The position numbers and the translations under genes are program-made. 64,000 nucleotides of DNA from Histomonas meleagridis (taxonomy: Eukaryota; Parabasalia; Tritrichomonadida; Dientamoebidae). Where the stretch lies: the NCBI GenBank assembly GCA_020186115.1, contig WSYJ01000149.1:744001-808000 (forward strand), given 5' to 3'. Under the pieces are notes generated by a model. The model did no database searches. It worked only from the letters and a program-made list of their open reading frames with translations, and was not told where the DNA came from. Of the stretch, positions 19,530-29,252 are shown one piece after another; the first letter of the stretch is position 1; each line of letters starts with the position of its first letter.

Positions 19530-22262
19530 ATGACAATCCTTGATAAAGGTTGGGAAAGAACACAAATCAAAGTTTTCTCCAGATGGTGTGCTAAGCACCT
19601 TCGTACACGTGGTATCAAGTTCGAAGATGTCACAACAGAATTCGAAGATGGCGTTAAGCTCATCCAACTTCTCGAAATCATTGGTAAGGAACCAGTAAAA
19701 GGAAAGTGGCACAGAGAATGCAAGAACAAGTACCACAAGATCGAAAACGTCAACATGGCTATTCAATACATCAAAGATAAGGGCATCAAGCTCACAAACA
19801 TCCAAGCCGATGATATTGTCGACAAGAACCTTAAGCTTACATTAGGTCTTACATGGTCCTGCATCAACAAGTTCCAAATCGAAGATATCTCTGTTGAAGA
19901 AGCAACAGCACGTGATGCCCTTCTTATCTGGTGTAAGAAGAACACCCAAGGCTATGATGGTGTTAACATCACTAACTTCACCACATCATGGTCCTCAGGT
20001 CTTGCTTTCTGCGCATTAATCAACCACTTCCGTCCAGAACTTCTTGACTACAACTCACTCGACAAAGAAAACCATGCTGATAACTGCAAGAAAGCATTCG
20101 AAGCCTGCGAGAAACTCGGTATCACAGTCTTCCTTGATGTTGAAGATCTTGTTGACACAACACCAGATGACAAATCTGTTGTTACACAAGTTTCCGAATT
20201 CTTCCACTTCTTTGCTTCCGAAACTAAGGTTCTTGCCTTAGCTGAGAAGGCCAAGAAGATTGTTGGAATCCAAAAGCAAATCGACGAACTTAAGAACAAC
20301 TATGCTGAACAAGCAAAGGCTTTCATGGATGCTCTTAACGAAGCTAAGAACAACTTATTAGCTGATGATTATGAACAAACAGTTCCAAGCGTTAAAGACA
20401 AGCTCGTCAAAGTTGTTAAGTTCGGTCGCGATGAACGTCCAAAGCTTGTTGAACTTCGTGGTACAGCCATCAGAACATGGACACAATTAGTATCAAACTG
20501 CAATTCACACAACCGTCAAATCCCAACACCACCAGAAGGCCTCGAACCAGAAACACTCACCAAGGCCCTCGAAGAAACCGAACAAATCCAAGGCAACAGA
20601 AGCACCGAACTTAAGGAAATTCTTCATAACCTTCAAAAGTCAAAGATTGATGACTTCAATGAGAAGTGCGATGCAATTGCCAACAAGTGCAATGAAATCC
20701 GTGAGAAGTCCGAACAAGAAGATATCCTTAATGATCTTCTTGAAGAAGCTAAAGGACTTTCAGCATCAGAACTTCAAGCACCATATGATGAACTTGTTCA
20801 ACTCCAATTAAACACACGTGCCAAGTACACAGTTTACTCCATCCAAAGCGAAATCGATCAACTCGTTTCACTCTTAACACGTCTCATTGACCAAAAGAGA
20901 GCACGTGATATCGAAAAGGAGAACAAGGCAAAGATCGATGCATACAATGAAAAGGCACAAGTATATGTCCAAGAGTCACAAGACCTTAAGGCATCACTCG
21001 AAATCGAAGGCGAACTTGAACAACGCCGTGAACACTTCATCAACAAGATCAAGGAAATCACCGAAAAGAGAGAAGGTGTTAACAGCCTTAACGAAGATTA
21101 CCATAAGCTTGAACAAGAAAGTCTTCACCTTGAAATCGAAAACACACCACAAGTTATCTCATCAATGTACGCAGGTGTTCTTGCACAAGCTACAAACTCA
21201 TTGAATGAGATCTACAACACAATGGTTCAAAACTATGATGCTAAAGCAGCAGAATTCATCGAACGCATCAAGCCAATCGAAACATCTGCTAAAGAACTCG
21301 AAGGTTCACTTGAAGATAAGAAGCAAAAGCTTGAAGAACTTCTTGGCCAAGCACAAGCAATCCCACCAGAACTCGAACAACTTGATGCACCATTCGAAGA
21401 ACTTACACAATACAAACTCAACTACAAGGCTAAGGCATCACCAACTGATGTCCGCGCTTCAGCAGATGCACTTGTTGCTACAATCAATCACTTGATCCAA
21501 CACAACGAAGGTGAAATCATTGAAACAAGAAACAGCTCAAAGATCTCAGAATACAACGAGAAGGCTAATGCCATTCTCGAATCAGCTAAAGCACTTGAAG
21601 CATCACTCGATGGACTTCCAGAATCTAACGAAGAGAAGTTAACAGCACTCTTCGAGAAGCAAAAGGAAGTTGAAGCCGAAAAGGACAAAATCGAAGAAAT
21701 CCTTCCATTATACGAAGAACTTGAAAAGGATTCACTCGAAATTGAAGTCGAGAACTCACCATCAGCCATCTCACAATTCTTCGGCAACACATTATCACAC
21801 ATTAAGACATTAATCCAAGAAGCAGACAAGGCAATTGCAGCTGCTAAAGGTCTCGAAATCTCTGAAGAACAACTTAACGAATTCCGTGAAACATTCGACC
21901 ACTTCGACAAGGACAAGAGCAAGACGCTCGAGCCATACGAACTTAACGCGTGCCTTACATCACTCGGTGAGACTTCTACTGAAGATGAATGCAAGGAAAT
22001 CATCAAGAAGTACACCGGCGGACAAGAGAAACTCGACTTCGATAACTACGTCAAGTACATGCTCGACAGATTCTCTAAGGCAGAATCAGCAGACGCCACT
22101 AAGGAGGCATTCAGAGCTATCGCACAGAATAGCCCAATAATCAACGACGAACAATTAGCAAGATACTTCAGCCCAGAAGACGCTGAATACCTTAAATCTG
22201 TTATGACACCAGTAGAAGGAGGTTATGACTTCCAACAATGGGTTGACTCAATCTACCAATAA
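19530..22262 (+). CDS. Alpha-actinin (actin cross-linker)
   Basis: A 910-residue protein: tandem calponin-homology domains (about 8-110 and 125-230; KVFSRWCAKHLRTRG, DGVKLIQLLEIIG, DALLIWCKKNTQGY, WSSGLAFCALINHFRPELLD), a long coiled-coil rod (about 235-750) and C-terminal EF hands. The first EF loop, DKDKSKTLEPYE (about 793-804), has the acidic positions for calcium; the second (GGQEKLDFDNYV) is degenerate. The rod has two related halves (IDAYNEKAQVYVQESQDLKA and ISEYNEKANAILESAKALEA), unlike the spectrin repeats of animal actinins, as expected for trichomonads. Codon use is strongly biased to AAG/AAC/GAA and C-ending codons, unlike neighbouring genes, which suggests high expression. It bundles F-actin, notably in amoeboid adherent cells. 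Confidence 0.97.
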   Translation: MTILDKGWERTQIKVFSRWCAKHLRTRGIKFEDVTTEFEDGVKLIQLLEIIGKEPVKGKWHRECKNKYHKIENVNMAIQYIKDKGIKLTNIQADDIVDKNLKLTLGLTWSCINKFQIEDISVEEATARDALLIWCKKNTQGYDGVNITNFTTSWSSGLAFCALINHFRPELLDYNSLDKENHADNCKKAFEACEKLGITVFLDVEDLVDTTPDDKSVVTQVSEFFHFFASETKVLALAEKAKKIVGIQKQIDELKNNYAEQAKAFMDALNEAKNNLLADDYEQTVPSVKDKLVKVVKFGRDERPKLVELRGTAIRTWTQLVSNCNSHNRQIPTPPEGLEPETLTKALEETEQIQGNRSTELKEILHNLQKSKIDDFNEKCDAIANKCNEIREKSEQEDILNDLLEEAKGLSASELQAPYDELVQLQLNTRAKYTVYSIQSEIDQLVSLLTRLIDQKRARDIEKENKAKIDAYNEKAQVYVQESQDLKASLEIEGELEQRREHFINKIKEITEKREGVNSLNEDYHKLEQESLHLEIENTPQVISSMYAGVLAQATNSLNEIYNTMVQNYDAKAAEFIERIKPIETSAKELEGSLEDKKQKLEELLGQAQAIPPELEQLDAPFEELTQYKLNYKAKASPTDVRASADALVATINHLIQHNEGEIIETRNSSKISEYNEKANAILESAKALEASLDGLPESNEEKLTALFEKQKEVEAEKDKIEEILPLYEELEKDSLEIEVENSPSAISQFFGNTLSHIKTLIQEADKAIAAAKGLEISEEQLNEFRETFDHFDKDKSKTLEPYELNACLTSLGETSTEDECKEIIKKYTGGQEKLDFDNYVKYMLDRFSKAESADATKEAFRAIAQNSPIINDEQLARYFSPEDAEYLKSVMTPVEGGYDFQQWVDSIYQ

Positions 22263-22499
22263 ACTGATCACATTCATTCAATCGTTTGATTTGTTTTTTT
22301 TCTCTTCAAAGTACTTAAATCGTCGTATTCAGAATTTGCTGAACTTTCTCAGAGTACTCTAAGAAGAGTATAAATTTGATCTTTAGTGTAAGTGAAGGAT
22401 ATCATTTTCGATATGAGTACTGTTTTAATAAATTTATTCTGTTACTTTATGCATATGTAATATAAAATAAATTTCGTTATCAAAATGCAATTTTTGTGC
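22263..22499. other. Alpha-actinin downstream spacer
   Basis: No gene. AT-rich downstream sequence leads into the orphan ankyrin array. Confidence 0.5.
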
Positions 22500-23130
22500 C
22501 ATTTCCAGTTTAAACATGATTTGATATTTAATATATTAAGATATATCAAAATATTATTTTCAATTCTTTGAATTTTTTGGAACAGCATTAATGTTTGTAA
22601 TAGAAAATAGTAAGAATGAATTAGTTAAATTACTACTTAAACAAAAAGGAATTGATATTAATGCTAAAGATATTATTTTGTTATATTTTATATTTCAAAA
22701 TAATATTTGGAAATTATTTAAATTATTTGATACAGCACTTATGATAGCATCTCAATGTGGTCATATAGAAATAGTTAAATTACTTCTTGAACAAGAAGGA
22801 ATTGATATTAATGTTAAGGATATTTATTTGTTTTATTTGAAATTTATTTTAATAATTTTAAATTTTTAAATAATATTTGGGAATTATTTAAATTATTTAA
22901 TACTACACTTATGTATGCATCTGAAAGAGGTTATACAGAAATAGTTAAATTACTTCTTGAACAAGAAGGAATTGATGTTAATGCTAAAAATATTTATTTG
23001 TTTTATTTAATATTTATTTTGATAATTTTATATTTTTACATAATATTTGGAAATTATTTAAATTATTTGAAACAGCACTTATATATGCATCTGAATATGG
23101 TTACATAAAAAGAGTAAAATTAATTCTTTC
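22500..23130 (+). repeat. Orphan ankyrin array, four units, no N-terminal gene
   Basis: Cores start at 22585, 22735, 22905 and 23075, i.e. periods of 150, 170 and 170. The first spacer is short and in frame, giving a 92-codon frame (22591-22869) that reads GIDINAKDIILLYFIFQ, NNIWKLFKLFDTALMIAS and onwards; the next spacers shift the frame. A spacer-like sequence (TTTTCAATTCTTTGAA) also precedes the first core. There is no DUF3447 part, so the array looks like a detached tail end. The last unit breaks off at about 23125. Confidence 0.8.
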
Positions 23131-24968
23131 ATTGCGACCTGAAATCAAAAAAACGGCAACACATTTTTTAAAAAGTGACTACACAAAAACTCTATCGGAG
23201 CGGTTATTATCATATTCACAAAAAGTTGTTATCATATAAAGTCACTTTTTTCATTCTTCGTTTAAAACATACTATAATTAATGTTTCGTTTTATTTTTGA
23301 AAGCTCTTTCCACCGCATGAGTAGAAATATTATTTCTATTTTTAAAAATTTGTAGTAAAAATGAAAATAAATGAAGATAAGTTCTTCATTTGAAGGACCA
23401 CGGTATTTCACTAAGTTTGTTGTCATATTTGAGAGATATCGTTGCACATTTGAATGATATACAATTTAATTGACTAAGTTGGTTGCCATATTTCAGTAAA
23501 TGATGATCTGCTTCATTCAAATATAATGACAGACTTAGTCAAATACCGAACGATCAGATATCTTGGAAATTGTTTGGTTTATTTTTTAAAAATTAGCACT
23601 TTTGTATTTGTGATTTAACATTTTGCAAAAAAAAAATAAAAGTATAGTTAAATTAATTAGAAAAACTTTTGTTAAAGTTATTATTTAATGGCTATTAATA
23701 TCAAATCATCGAAGGAAATTTATGGCTTCTTCTTCATTGTTACTACTTATCATTAAAACTTGCTATCTCAAAAAAATTTAATCTTCCACTAAATTCTTTC
23801 AGAATTTTTGAACTAATTTTTATCTTTTCTTTTTGTTTTATAGTTAAATTATTTTAATTAGTTTTATCTTTTTCTTATAGAAAAAGACCTGCTTCATGAA
23901 TATTAGATTTTGAGAATTTTCATACACTTAAACATTTTTCATTCGTGAAATTTAAAATGTTTATCTTTATTTCTTGAATTTGTTTTTTCTGTCTCTCAAT
24001 TTTCTGAGGCCATCTCAAGTTGACGATATACGATATGACTTTTTGAGCAATGGCCTAGCTTGTAACTTTTTAATAATTTTACATAATTGTAAAATTAATA
24101 TAAACGGTTATATCTAATACTTAATTTCACAACACTGCCAAAAATCACATTTTTTCCATTAAATGTCCATCGTATTCTATCGTAAATAACGTATTTTTTC
24201 AGGGATATTGTTCAGTCTACTTATAAATGAATATACTTTTATTAAAATAACAACACAAATAAAACCAACAGGTAAACAATAACACAAAAATGAATATATT
24301 CAATGATTATCTATTATACTAATGACAAAATCAAAAAAAAATTGCAACTAAAGATTTTTTTGAGAGTTGTTATCATTGACTCTAAATCAATTTACTTGAT
24401 TATTAATAAAGTTTGAAACTACTTTATTCAATTTTTTTAAATCTATTTAAACGGAGTGTTTAATTTACATTATGGTTTATGCTTCTTAACACTCATTTCA
24501 AAAATAGTTTTACAGTAAATAAACATTTTAAATTTATTTTCATTTTTATTTATAGCATTAATTTTTTGTTTATATTGAACTCATTAATTTTCTTCATCAT
24601 TTATAAATTGATTTATTACTTTCGCTTTACTTTTTAAATTTGAATATGTTATTTTACCATTGGCACTTATTATTTTTTTTTATTGATTGTTAATTAGTTC
24701 CATGTTAATTAAGTGTAAGTGTGAAAGTTATAGTCTGTGATGTAAATAAGCCATATGTTCTTTGATATTTATACCTCATTCTAAATCGCATTGAATGTAT
24801 TAAAGATATTTGATCATATCCATTTAATATCATTACAAAAATTTTAAAGTTATTTTTAAGACAATGTAATGCATTAATGGTATGTATCATCGTTATATTT
24901 TATTTCATAAGATTCATATAATATTTATAATTATCAGTACAAAATTTACAAATATCTAATATTTATAA
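23131..24968. other. Long AT-rich region with a small inverted/direct repeat cluster
   Basis: No convincing gene over 1.8 kb. Two features are visible: complementary 11-mers (AAAAAGTGACT at 23170, AGTCACTTTTT at 23240), and a three-copy motif at 23401-23550 described separately. Open frames of about 61 codons at 23262 and 24705 show no family features. Confidence 0.5.
23401..23550. repeat. Three-copy motif, two direct and one inverted
   Basis: CGGTATTTCACTAAGTTTGT (23401-23420), TTGACTAAGTTGGTTGCCAT (23470-23489) and the inverted copy GACTTAGTCAAATACCG (23532-23548) are related. The first and third could form an imperfect stem of about 30 bp around a 110-base loop that contains the second. 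Confidence 0.6.
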
Positions 24969-26852
24969 TTATATTTGTTCAATAAATTTTTCTTCTTGAA
25001 AATCTTCAGCAAATGGATCTTCTTCAATATTTATGTTACTTATTCCAGTAGTAAATGTATTCGTCGTTTCGTTTTCATTTTGTTCTGATTTATCATTTTC
25101 ATAAATTTCTTCTTTTTTATTTCGAATATGTGTCAATAATATAATTAATAATATGATAATGACTATTACTATAACTATTACACAAACAGAAATGATGATA
25201 ATCGTTGTTTTATTATCGTTATTTTGATTATCATTATTATCTATGTGAAACATTGTAAAGAAATTGGAATAATAATTATAATAAGTCGAATAAATAACAA
25301 TCGTATAATTGTAATAAATAAATTCTGTTTCAATATATGAAAATGTCGAATTATTTATATATAATGAAAATGTTTTCATTTGTGTTTCATAAATAGTTAA
25401 TGAATGTGTAATCGATAATGTAACTGTTAATGTATATGAAAATGATAATGAAATATCACTTTGAAGTGATGCAGTAAATGTATTTGAATGAGAAAATGTA
25501 TTCGATTGAATAAATGAGTATAATTCTGATAATGTTATTGAATCTGAATGTGCATATGTATTTGTTTGAATAAATGTATTCGACTGACTAAATGAATGCG
25601 TTGGAAGTGGTTCGCATGTTCCTTCTGTGTTGTCTTTGTCAACATTTAAATTTCCAAATTTACTTCCAACGTATGTTGGATATGTGATAATACTTGTAAA
25701 AACATTAGAAAATGCACCTTCACCAATTTCTGGTTCTGAATATCCATAATAATAAATACATTCAAGTGCATAACAATTACCAAATGCCGAACCTTCAATA
25801 TTTTTTATTCCATAGCCAAGTGTTAATATCCTTAAATTAGAACATAATGCAAATGCATAACTGCCAATTGTTGTAACTGAATTTGGAATTGTAATGTTTT
25901 TGATCGATGAACACATTGAAAATGATGAATCACCAATTGTTGTAACATTTTCTCCAATTATAATCGTAACTAAATTAGAACATGAAGAAAATGCAGAACT
26001 TCCAATAGATGATACTGAATTACCAAAATTAACTGAAACAACTGAAGACCATTCTGAAAATGAACCACTTGGAATTTTATATATATTTTCACTGATGATT
26101 ATATATTTCGTAATATTTTTATATTGAGAAATTTCATTAAATTCATTTGAATTTATGATTGTAAGTGTTAAATTATCTTCATTATATATTTGATAAGTAC
26201 TCATGAAAAACATAACAAAAATTAAAATATTTTCAGTTTTTTTCTTTTCGTTTGCTTTCAATGTATATTTGGTCGTTAATATTTTCTGAACTGAAATTGT
26301 GTTTTTCTGATAAAATTTGATATGAATAACCGAAAATGTAATTGAAAAAATGATGGTTAAATGAAGTAAAATATTCAAAATGTTTGGTCCTTCTTCGTTG
26401 TCGTTTCGCATCATCAAAAAATGTGAAATTTCACGTTTTATAGGATATACATCTTCATAAGATTTGTTATATGTTTTATCAAATATACCATTTTTGACAA
26501 ATATATCAATTTCAAAGGATTTTTCCAAAATGTATGAAAAATATGCTCTTGGAATTTTTCGTTTGTTATTAAAATTCTGATGTACAACTATTGTAGATTC
26601 ATTATATGGTATCAAATTTAAAAATAATTTGTTTATCAAAACTTTATAATTATTGTTAAATCTTTTAAATTTTTTGTTCATAATTTCATTAACTGATACA
26701 TCCCCATCACATTTGTAAGTCATACTTTTCATGTTTTCGTGGTTTTGTATTTGTAATATTTCTTTTTGAATGATATAAGGTGTAATAAGCTTTGTATCGG
26801 TTATAAATCGTTTCACCATGATGGAAATGCTGAATAAAAGAAAGGTTCTCAT
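24969..26852 (-). CDS. BspA-like surface protein, DPF tail
   Basis: A 627-codon frame. Residues 1-195 are unique (start MRTFLLFSISIMVKRF; hydrophobic helix near 170-185). The ectodomain begins at LKANEKKKTENILIFVMFF and has BspA LRRs (SSIGSSAFSSCSNLVTIIIG, IKNITIPNSVTTIGSYAFAL), a Cys-containing cap (CYALECIYYYGYSEPE), a Ser/Thr/Asn-rich stretch with SNTF/TNTY motifs, a Tyr-rich segment, one transmembrane helix and a tail with ISNINIEEDPFAEDF and QEEKFIEQI. Probably a type I surface protein. From 25247 to 26262 it is nearly identical to the next gene, apart from a 96-bp insertion in the Ser/Thr region. The start is uncertain: no initiator is obvious. Confidence 0.85.
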   Translation of the reverse strand: MRTFLLFSISIMVKRFITDTKLITPYIIQKEILQIQNHENMKSMTYKCDGDVSVNEIMNKKFKRFNNNYKVLINKLFLNLIPYNESTIVVHQNFNNKRKIPRAYFSYILEKSFEIDIFVKNGIFDKTYNKSYEDVYPIKREISHFLMMRNDNEEGPNILNILLHLTIIFSITFSVIHIKFYQKNTISVQKILTTKYTLKANEKKKTENILIFVMFFMSTYQIYNEDNLTLTIINSNEFNEISQYKNITKYIIISENIYKIPSGSFSEWSSVVSVNFGNSVSSIGSSAFSSCSNLVTIIIGENVTTIGDSSFSMCSSIKNITIPNSVTTIGSYAFALCSNLRILTLGYGIKNIEGSAFGNCYALECIYYYGYSEPEIGEGAFSNVFTSIITYPTYVGSKFGNLNVDKDNTEGTCEPLPTHSFSQSNTFIQTNTYAHSDSITLSELYSFIQSNTFSHSNTFTASLQSDISLSFSYTLTVTLSITHSLTIYETQMKTFSLYINNSTFSYIETEFIYYNYTIVIYSTYYNYYSNFFTMFHIDNNDNQNNDNKTTIIIISVCVIVIVIVIIILLIILLTHIRNKKEEIYENDKSEQNENETTNTFTTGISNINIEEDPFAEDFQEEKFIEQI

Positions 26853-27584
26853 GTTTCAGCTTGGAATATATCTATAGACCTTCACCAATTATACATCGGC
26901 TATCTCAAAAGTTTAAAATCTCACGGTTAAACTTTTAAAAACCTGTTGTTTTATTGTCGTTTTTTAAACCGATTTTGAAATATTTGTATCGATTTTTAAA
27001 AACGACAATCAAAGAAACAGCCTTAAAACATTATATTTTCACTTTTAAATAACTCAATGAATATATGTTATAGAACTAAATTTATGCTTTAATTTGGTGT
27101 GCCGTTCATTTATCAAAGATGTTTTCATCATTATAAAATTTATTTTTTTTAAACGTTGGCAATTCTGTTATTTCTTGCTTTTAAAGTTTATTATAATATA
27201 TATAATAAACAAAATATATAGAGCTCTTTATGTACAAAATCAATTACATTGTATCTTTAATTTAAAAGATATTTTTTGATTTTGAGAATAATGAATTCAA
27301 GTAAAGTTTATCCCATTTCATTCAAAAACTAACATTTAATGTATTTACAATCAGAATTCGAAATTATTGATCGTTGTGCAACAATATTTACATTATTATA
27401 TTTAAAGTCAGTGATACTATTTAAACATCATAAAATTCAAAATTTCATATTTAAAAAAACTAATTCAAAACATTTTAAAGTAAAAATGATATTTCGTTAA
27501 TATGATTTCATTTTATTTTATATGACAACACATAATTTTTATATAAAAATTAAATCAAAAAATTTTCATTATTACACATTTTAT
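26853..27584. other. Spacer between two BspA-like genes, contains an inverted repeat
   Basis: AT-rich. An inverted repeat, ATTGTCGTTTTTTAAA (26953-26968) with its complement ending ACGACAAT at 27009, could form a stem of about 15 bp with a loop of about 25 bases. No coding frame is credible. Confidence 0.5.
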
Positions 27585-29252
27585 TCATAGCCAATTGTCT
27601 TCATCTTCTTTCACAATATCTTCAACCAAACTATTTACTTCTTCGATTTGCTTTGTACTTGATGTCGTCGTGTCCTTAAATTGTAACTTTGATTTCGATT
27701 TTTCTTTCTTATTATTACTTTTCACTAAAAATATAACAATTCCAACAATGATCAAAACAAATGCAAATGATCCGCAAATAATACCAATCAAAGCATTTGT
27801 CGTAATTCCTTTTGGCGAATTTTCATTGGAAGTGTAAAACATTGTAAAGAAATTGGAATAATAATTATAATAAGTCGAATAAATAACAATTGTGTAATTG
27901 TAATAAATAAATTCTGTTTCAATATATGAAAATGTCGAATTATTTATATATAATGAAAATGTTTTCGTTTGTGTTTCATAAATAGTTAATGAATGTGTAA
28001 TCGATAATGTAATTGTTAATGTATATGAAAATGATAATGAAATATCACTTTGAAGTGATGAAGTAAATGTATTCGACTGACTAAATGAATGCGTTGGAAG
28101 TGGTTCGCATGTTCCTTCTGTGTTGTCTTTGTCAACATTTAAATTTCCAAATTTACTTCCTACGTATGTTGGATATGTGATAATACTTGTAAAAACATTA
28201 GAAAATGCACCTTCACCAATTTCTGGTTCTGAATATCCATAATAATAAATACATTCAAGTGCATAACAATTACCAAATGCCGAACCTTCAATATTTCTTA
28301 TTCCATAGCCAAGTGTTAATATCCTTAAATTAGAACATAATGCAAATGCATAACTGCCAATTGTTGTAACTGAATTTGGAATTGTAATGTTTTTGATCGA
28401 TGAACACATTGAAAATGATGAACCACCAATTGTTGTAACATTTTCTCCAATTATAATCGTAACTAAATTAGAACATGAAGAAAATGCAGAACTTCCAATA
28501 GATGATACTGAATTACCAAAATTAACTGAAACAACTGAAGACCATTCTGAAAATGAACCACTTGGAATTTTATATATATTTTCACTGATGATTATATATT
28601 TCGTAATATTTTTATATTGAGAAATTTCATTAAATTCATTTGAATTTATGATTGTAAGTGTTAAATTATCTTCATTATATATTTGATAAGAATTCATGAA
28701 AAACATAACGAAAATTAAAATATTTTCAGTTTTTTTCTTTTCGTTTGCTTTCAATTTATTCATTAAAAATTTGATTTCATAAAATAAAAAAAATCCCAAA
28801 ACAAAAAAGTTATACATTAGAACTTGAGCATTTTCATTGAATTTGTACATTTTCTTCAAGAAATTTTTATTCATTGAAATTAGTAAATGAGCTTTTAATG
28901 AAAAATGATTAAATGTAAAAGAAAAGAATTTGAAATAATGTTTAACATATGACATCGGTAACTTTAATAAAGAGAAATGATACTTGTATTCTTCTGTGAT
29001 AACATTAAATGTATTCGATTCATTCGCTTTTAGCATAATAAAATTTGTGACTTTAATGGATATGCACTCCTTGTTATGGGATGAGAATGGTAAATATGTA
29101 TGCCCTTTGGATTCTAAAGTGAAATAAGTGGAATGTTTGAGAGTTTGAGAAATAGATAATTGATCACTAAAAATCTTTGAACCTGAATTTTTTGGAGAGA
29201 TTTGTAATGAGCAAAAGAAACACATGGGTAAAAACAGAAAGAAAGAACACAT
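27585..29252 (-). CDS. BspA-like surface protein, acidic DNWL tail
   Basis: A 555-codon frame. The N-terminal 170 residues are unique (start MCSFFLFLPMCFFCSLQIS, signal-like) and end in a hydrophobic helix (NFFVLGFFLFYEI). From LKANEKKK on, the ectodomain is almost identical to the gene at 24969: same LRRs, same cap, same Tyr-rich segment, but a shorter Ser/Thr stretch. After the Tyr-rich segment the transmembrane helix (NALIGIICGSFAFVLIIVG) and the tail (KSKSKLQFKDTTTSSTKQ, then VEDIVKEDEDNWL) are unrelated to the neighbour's. An internal Met (MNKLKANEKKK) just before the shared part could be an alternative start with its own signal segment. Confidence 0.85.
   Translation of the reverse strand: MCSFFLFLPMCFFCSLQISPKNSGSKIFSDQLSISQTLKHSTYFTLESKGHTYLPFSSHNKECISIKVTNFIMLKANESNTFNVITEEYKYHFSLLKLPMSYVKHYFKFFSFTFNHFSLKAHLLISMNKNFLKKMYKFNENAQVLMYNFFVLGFFLFYEIKFLMNKLKANEKKKTENILIFVMFFMNSYQIYNEDNLTLTIINSNEFNEISQYKNITKYIIISENIYKIPSGSFSEWSSVVSVNFGNSVSSIGSSAFSSCSNLVTIIIGENVTTIGGSSFSMCSSIKNITIPNSVTTIGSYAFALCSNLRILTLGYGIRNIEGSAFGNCYALECIYYYGYSEPEIGEGAFSNVFTSIITYPTYVGSKFGNLNVDKDNTEGTCEPLPTHSFSQSNTFTSSLQSDISLSFSYTLTITLSITHSLTIYETQTKTFSLYINNSTFSYIETEFIYYNYTIVIYSTYYNYYSNFFTMFYTSNENSPKGITTNALIGIICGSFAFVLIIVGIVIFLVKSNNKKEKSKSKLQFKDTTTSSTKQIEEVNSLVEDIVKEDEDNWL

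Noticed and set aside
23170-23250. Complementary 11-mers as terminal inverted repeats of a transposon or as divergent promoters
   Set aside because: Only 11 bp match, the enclosed 60 bp hold nothing, and no genes flank them. They equal the initiator consensus in opposite directions and may be chance.
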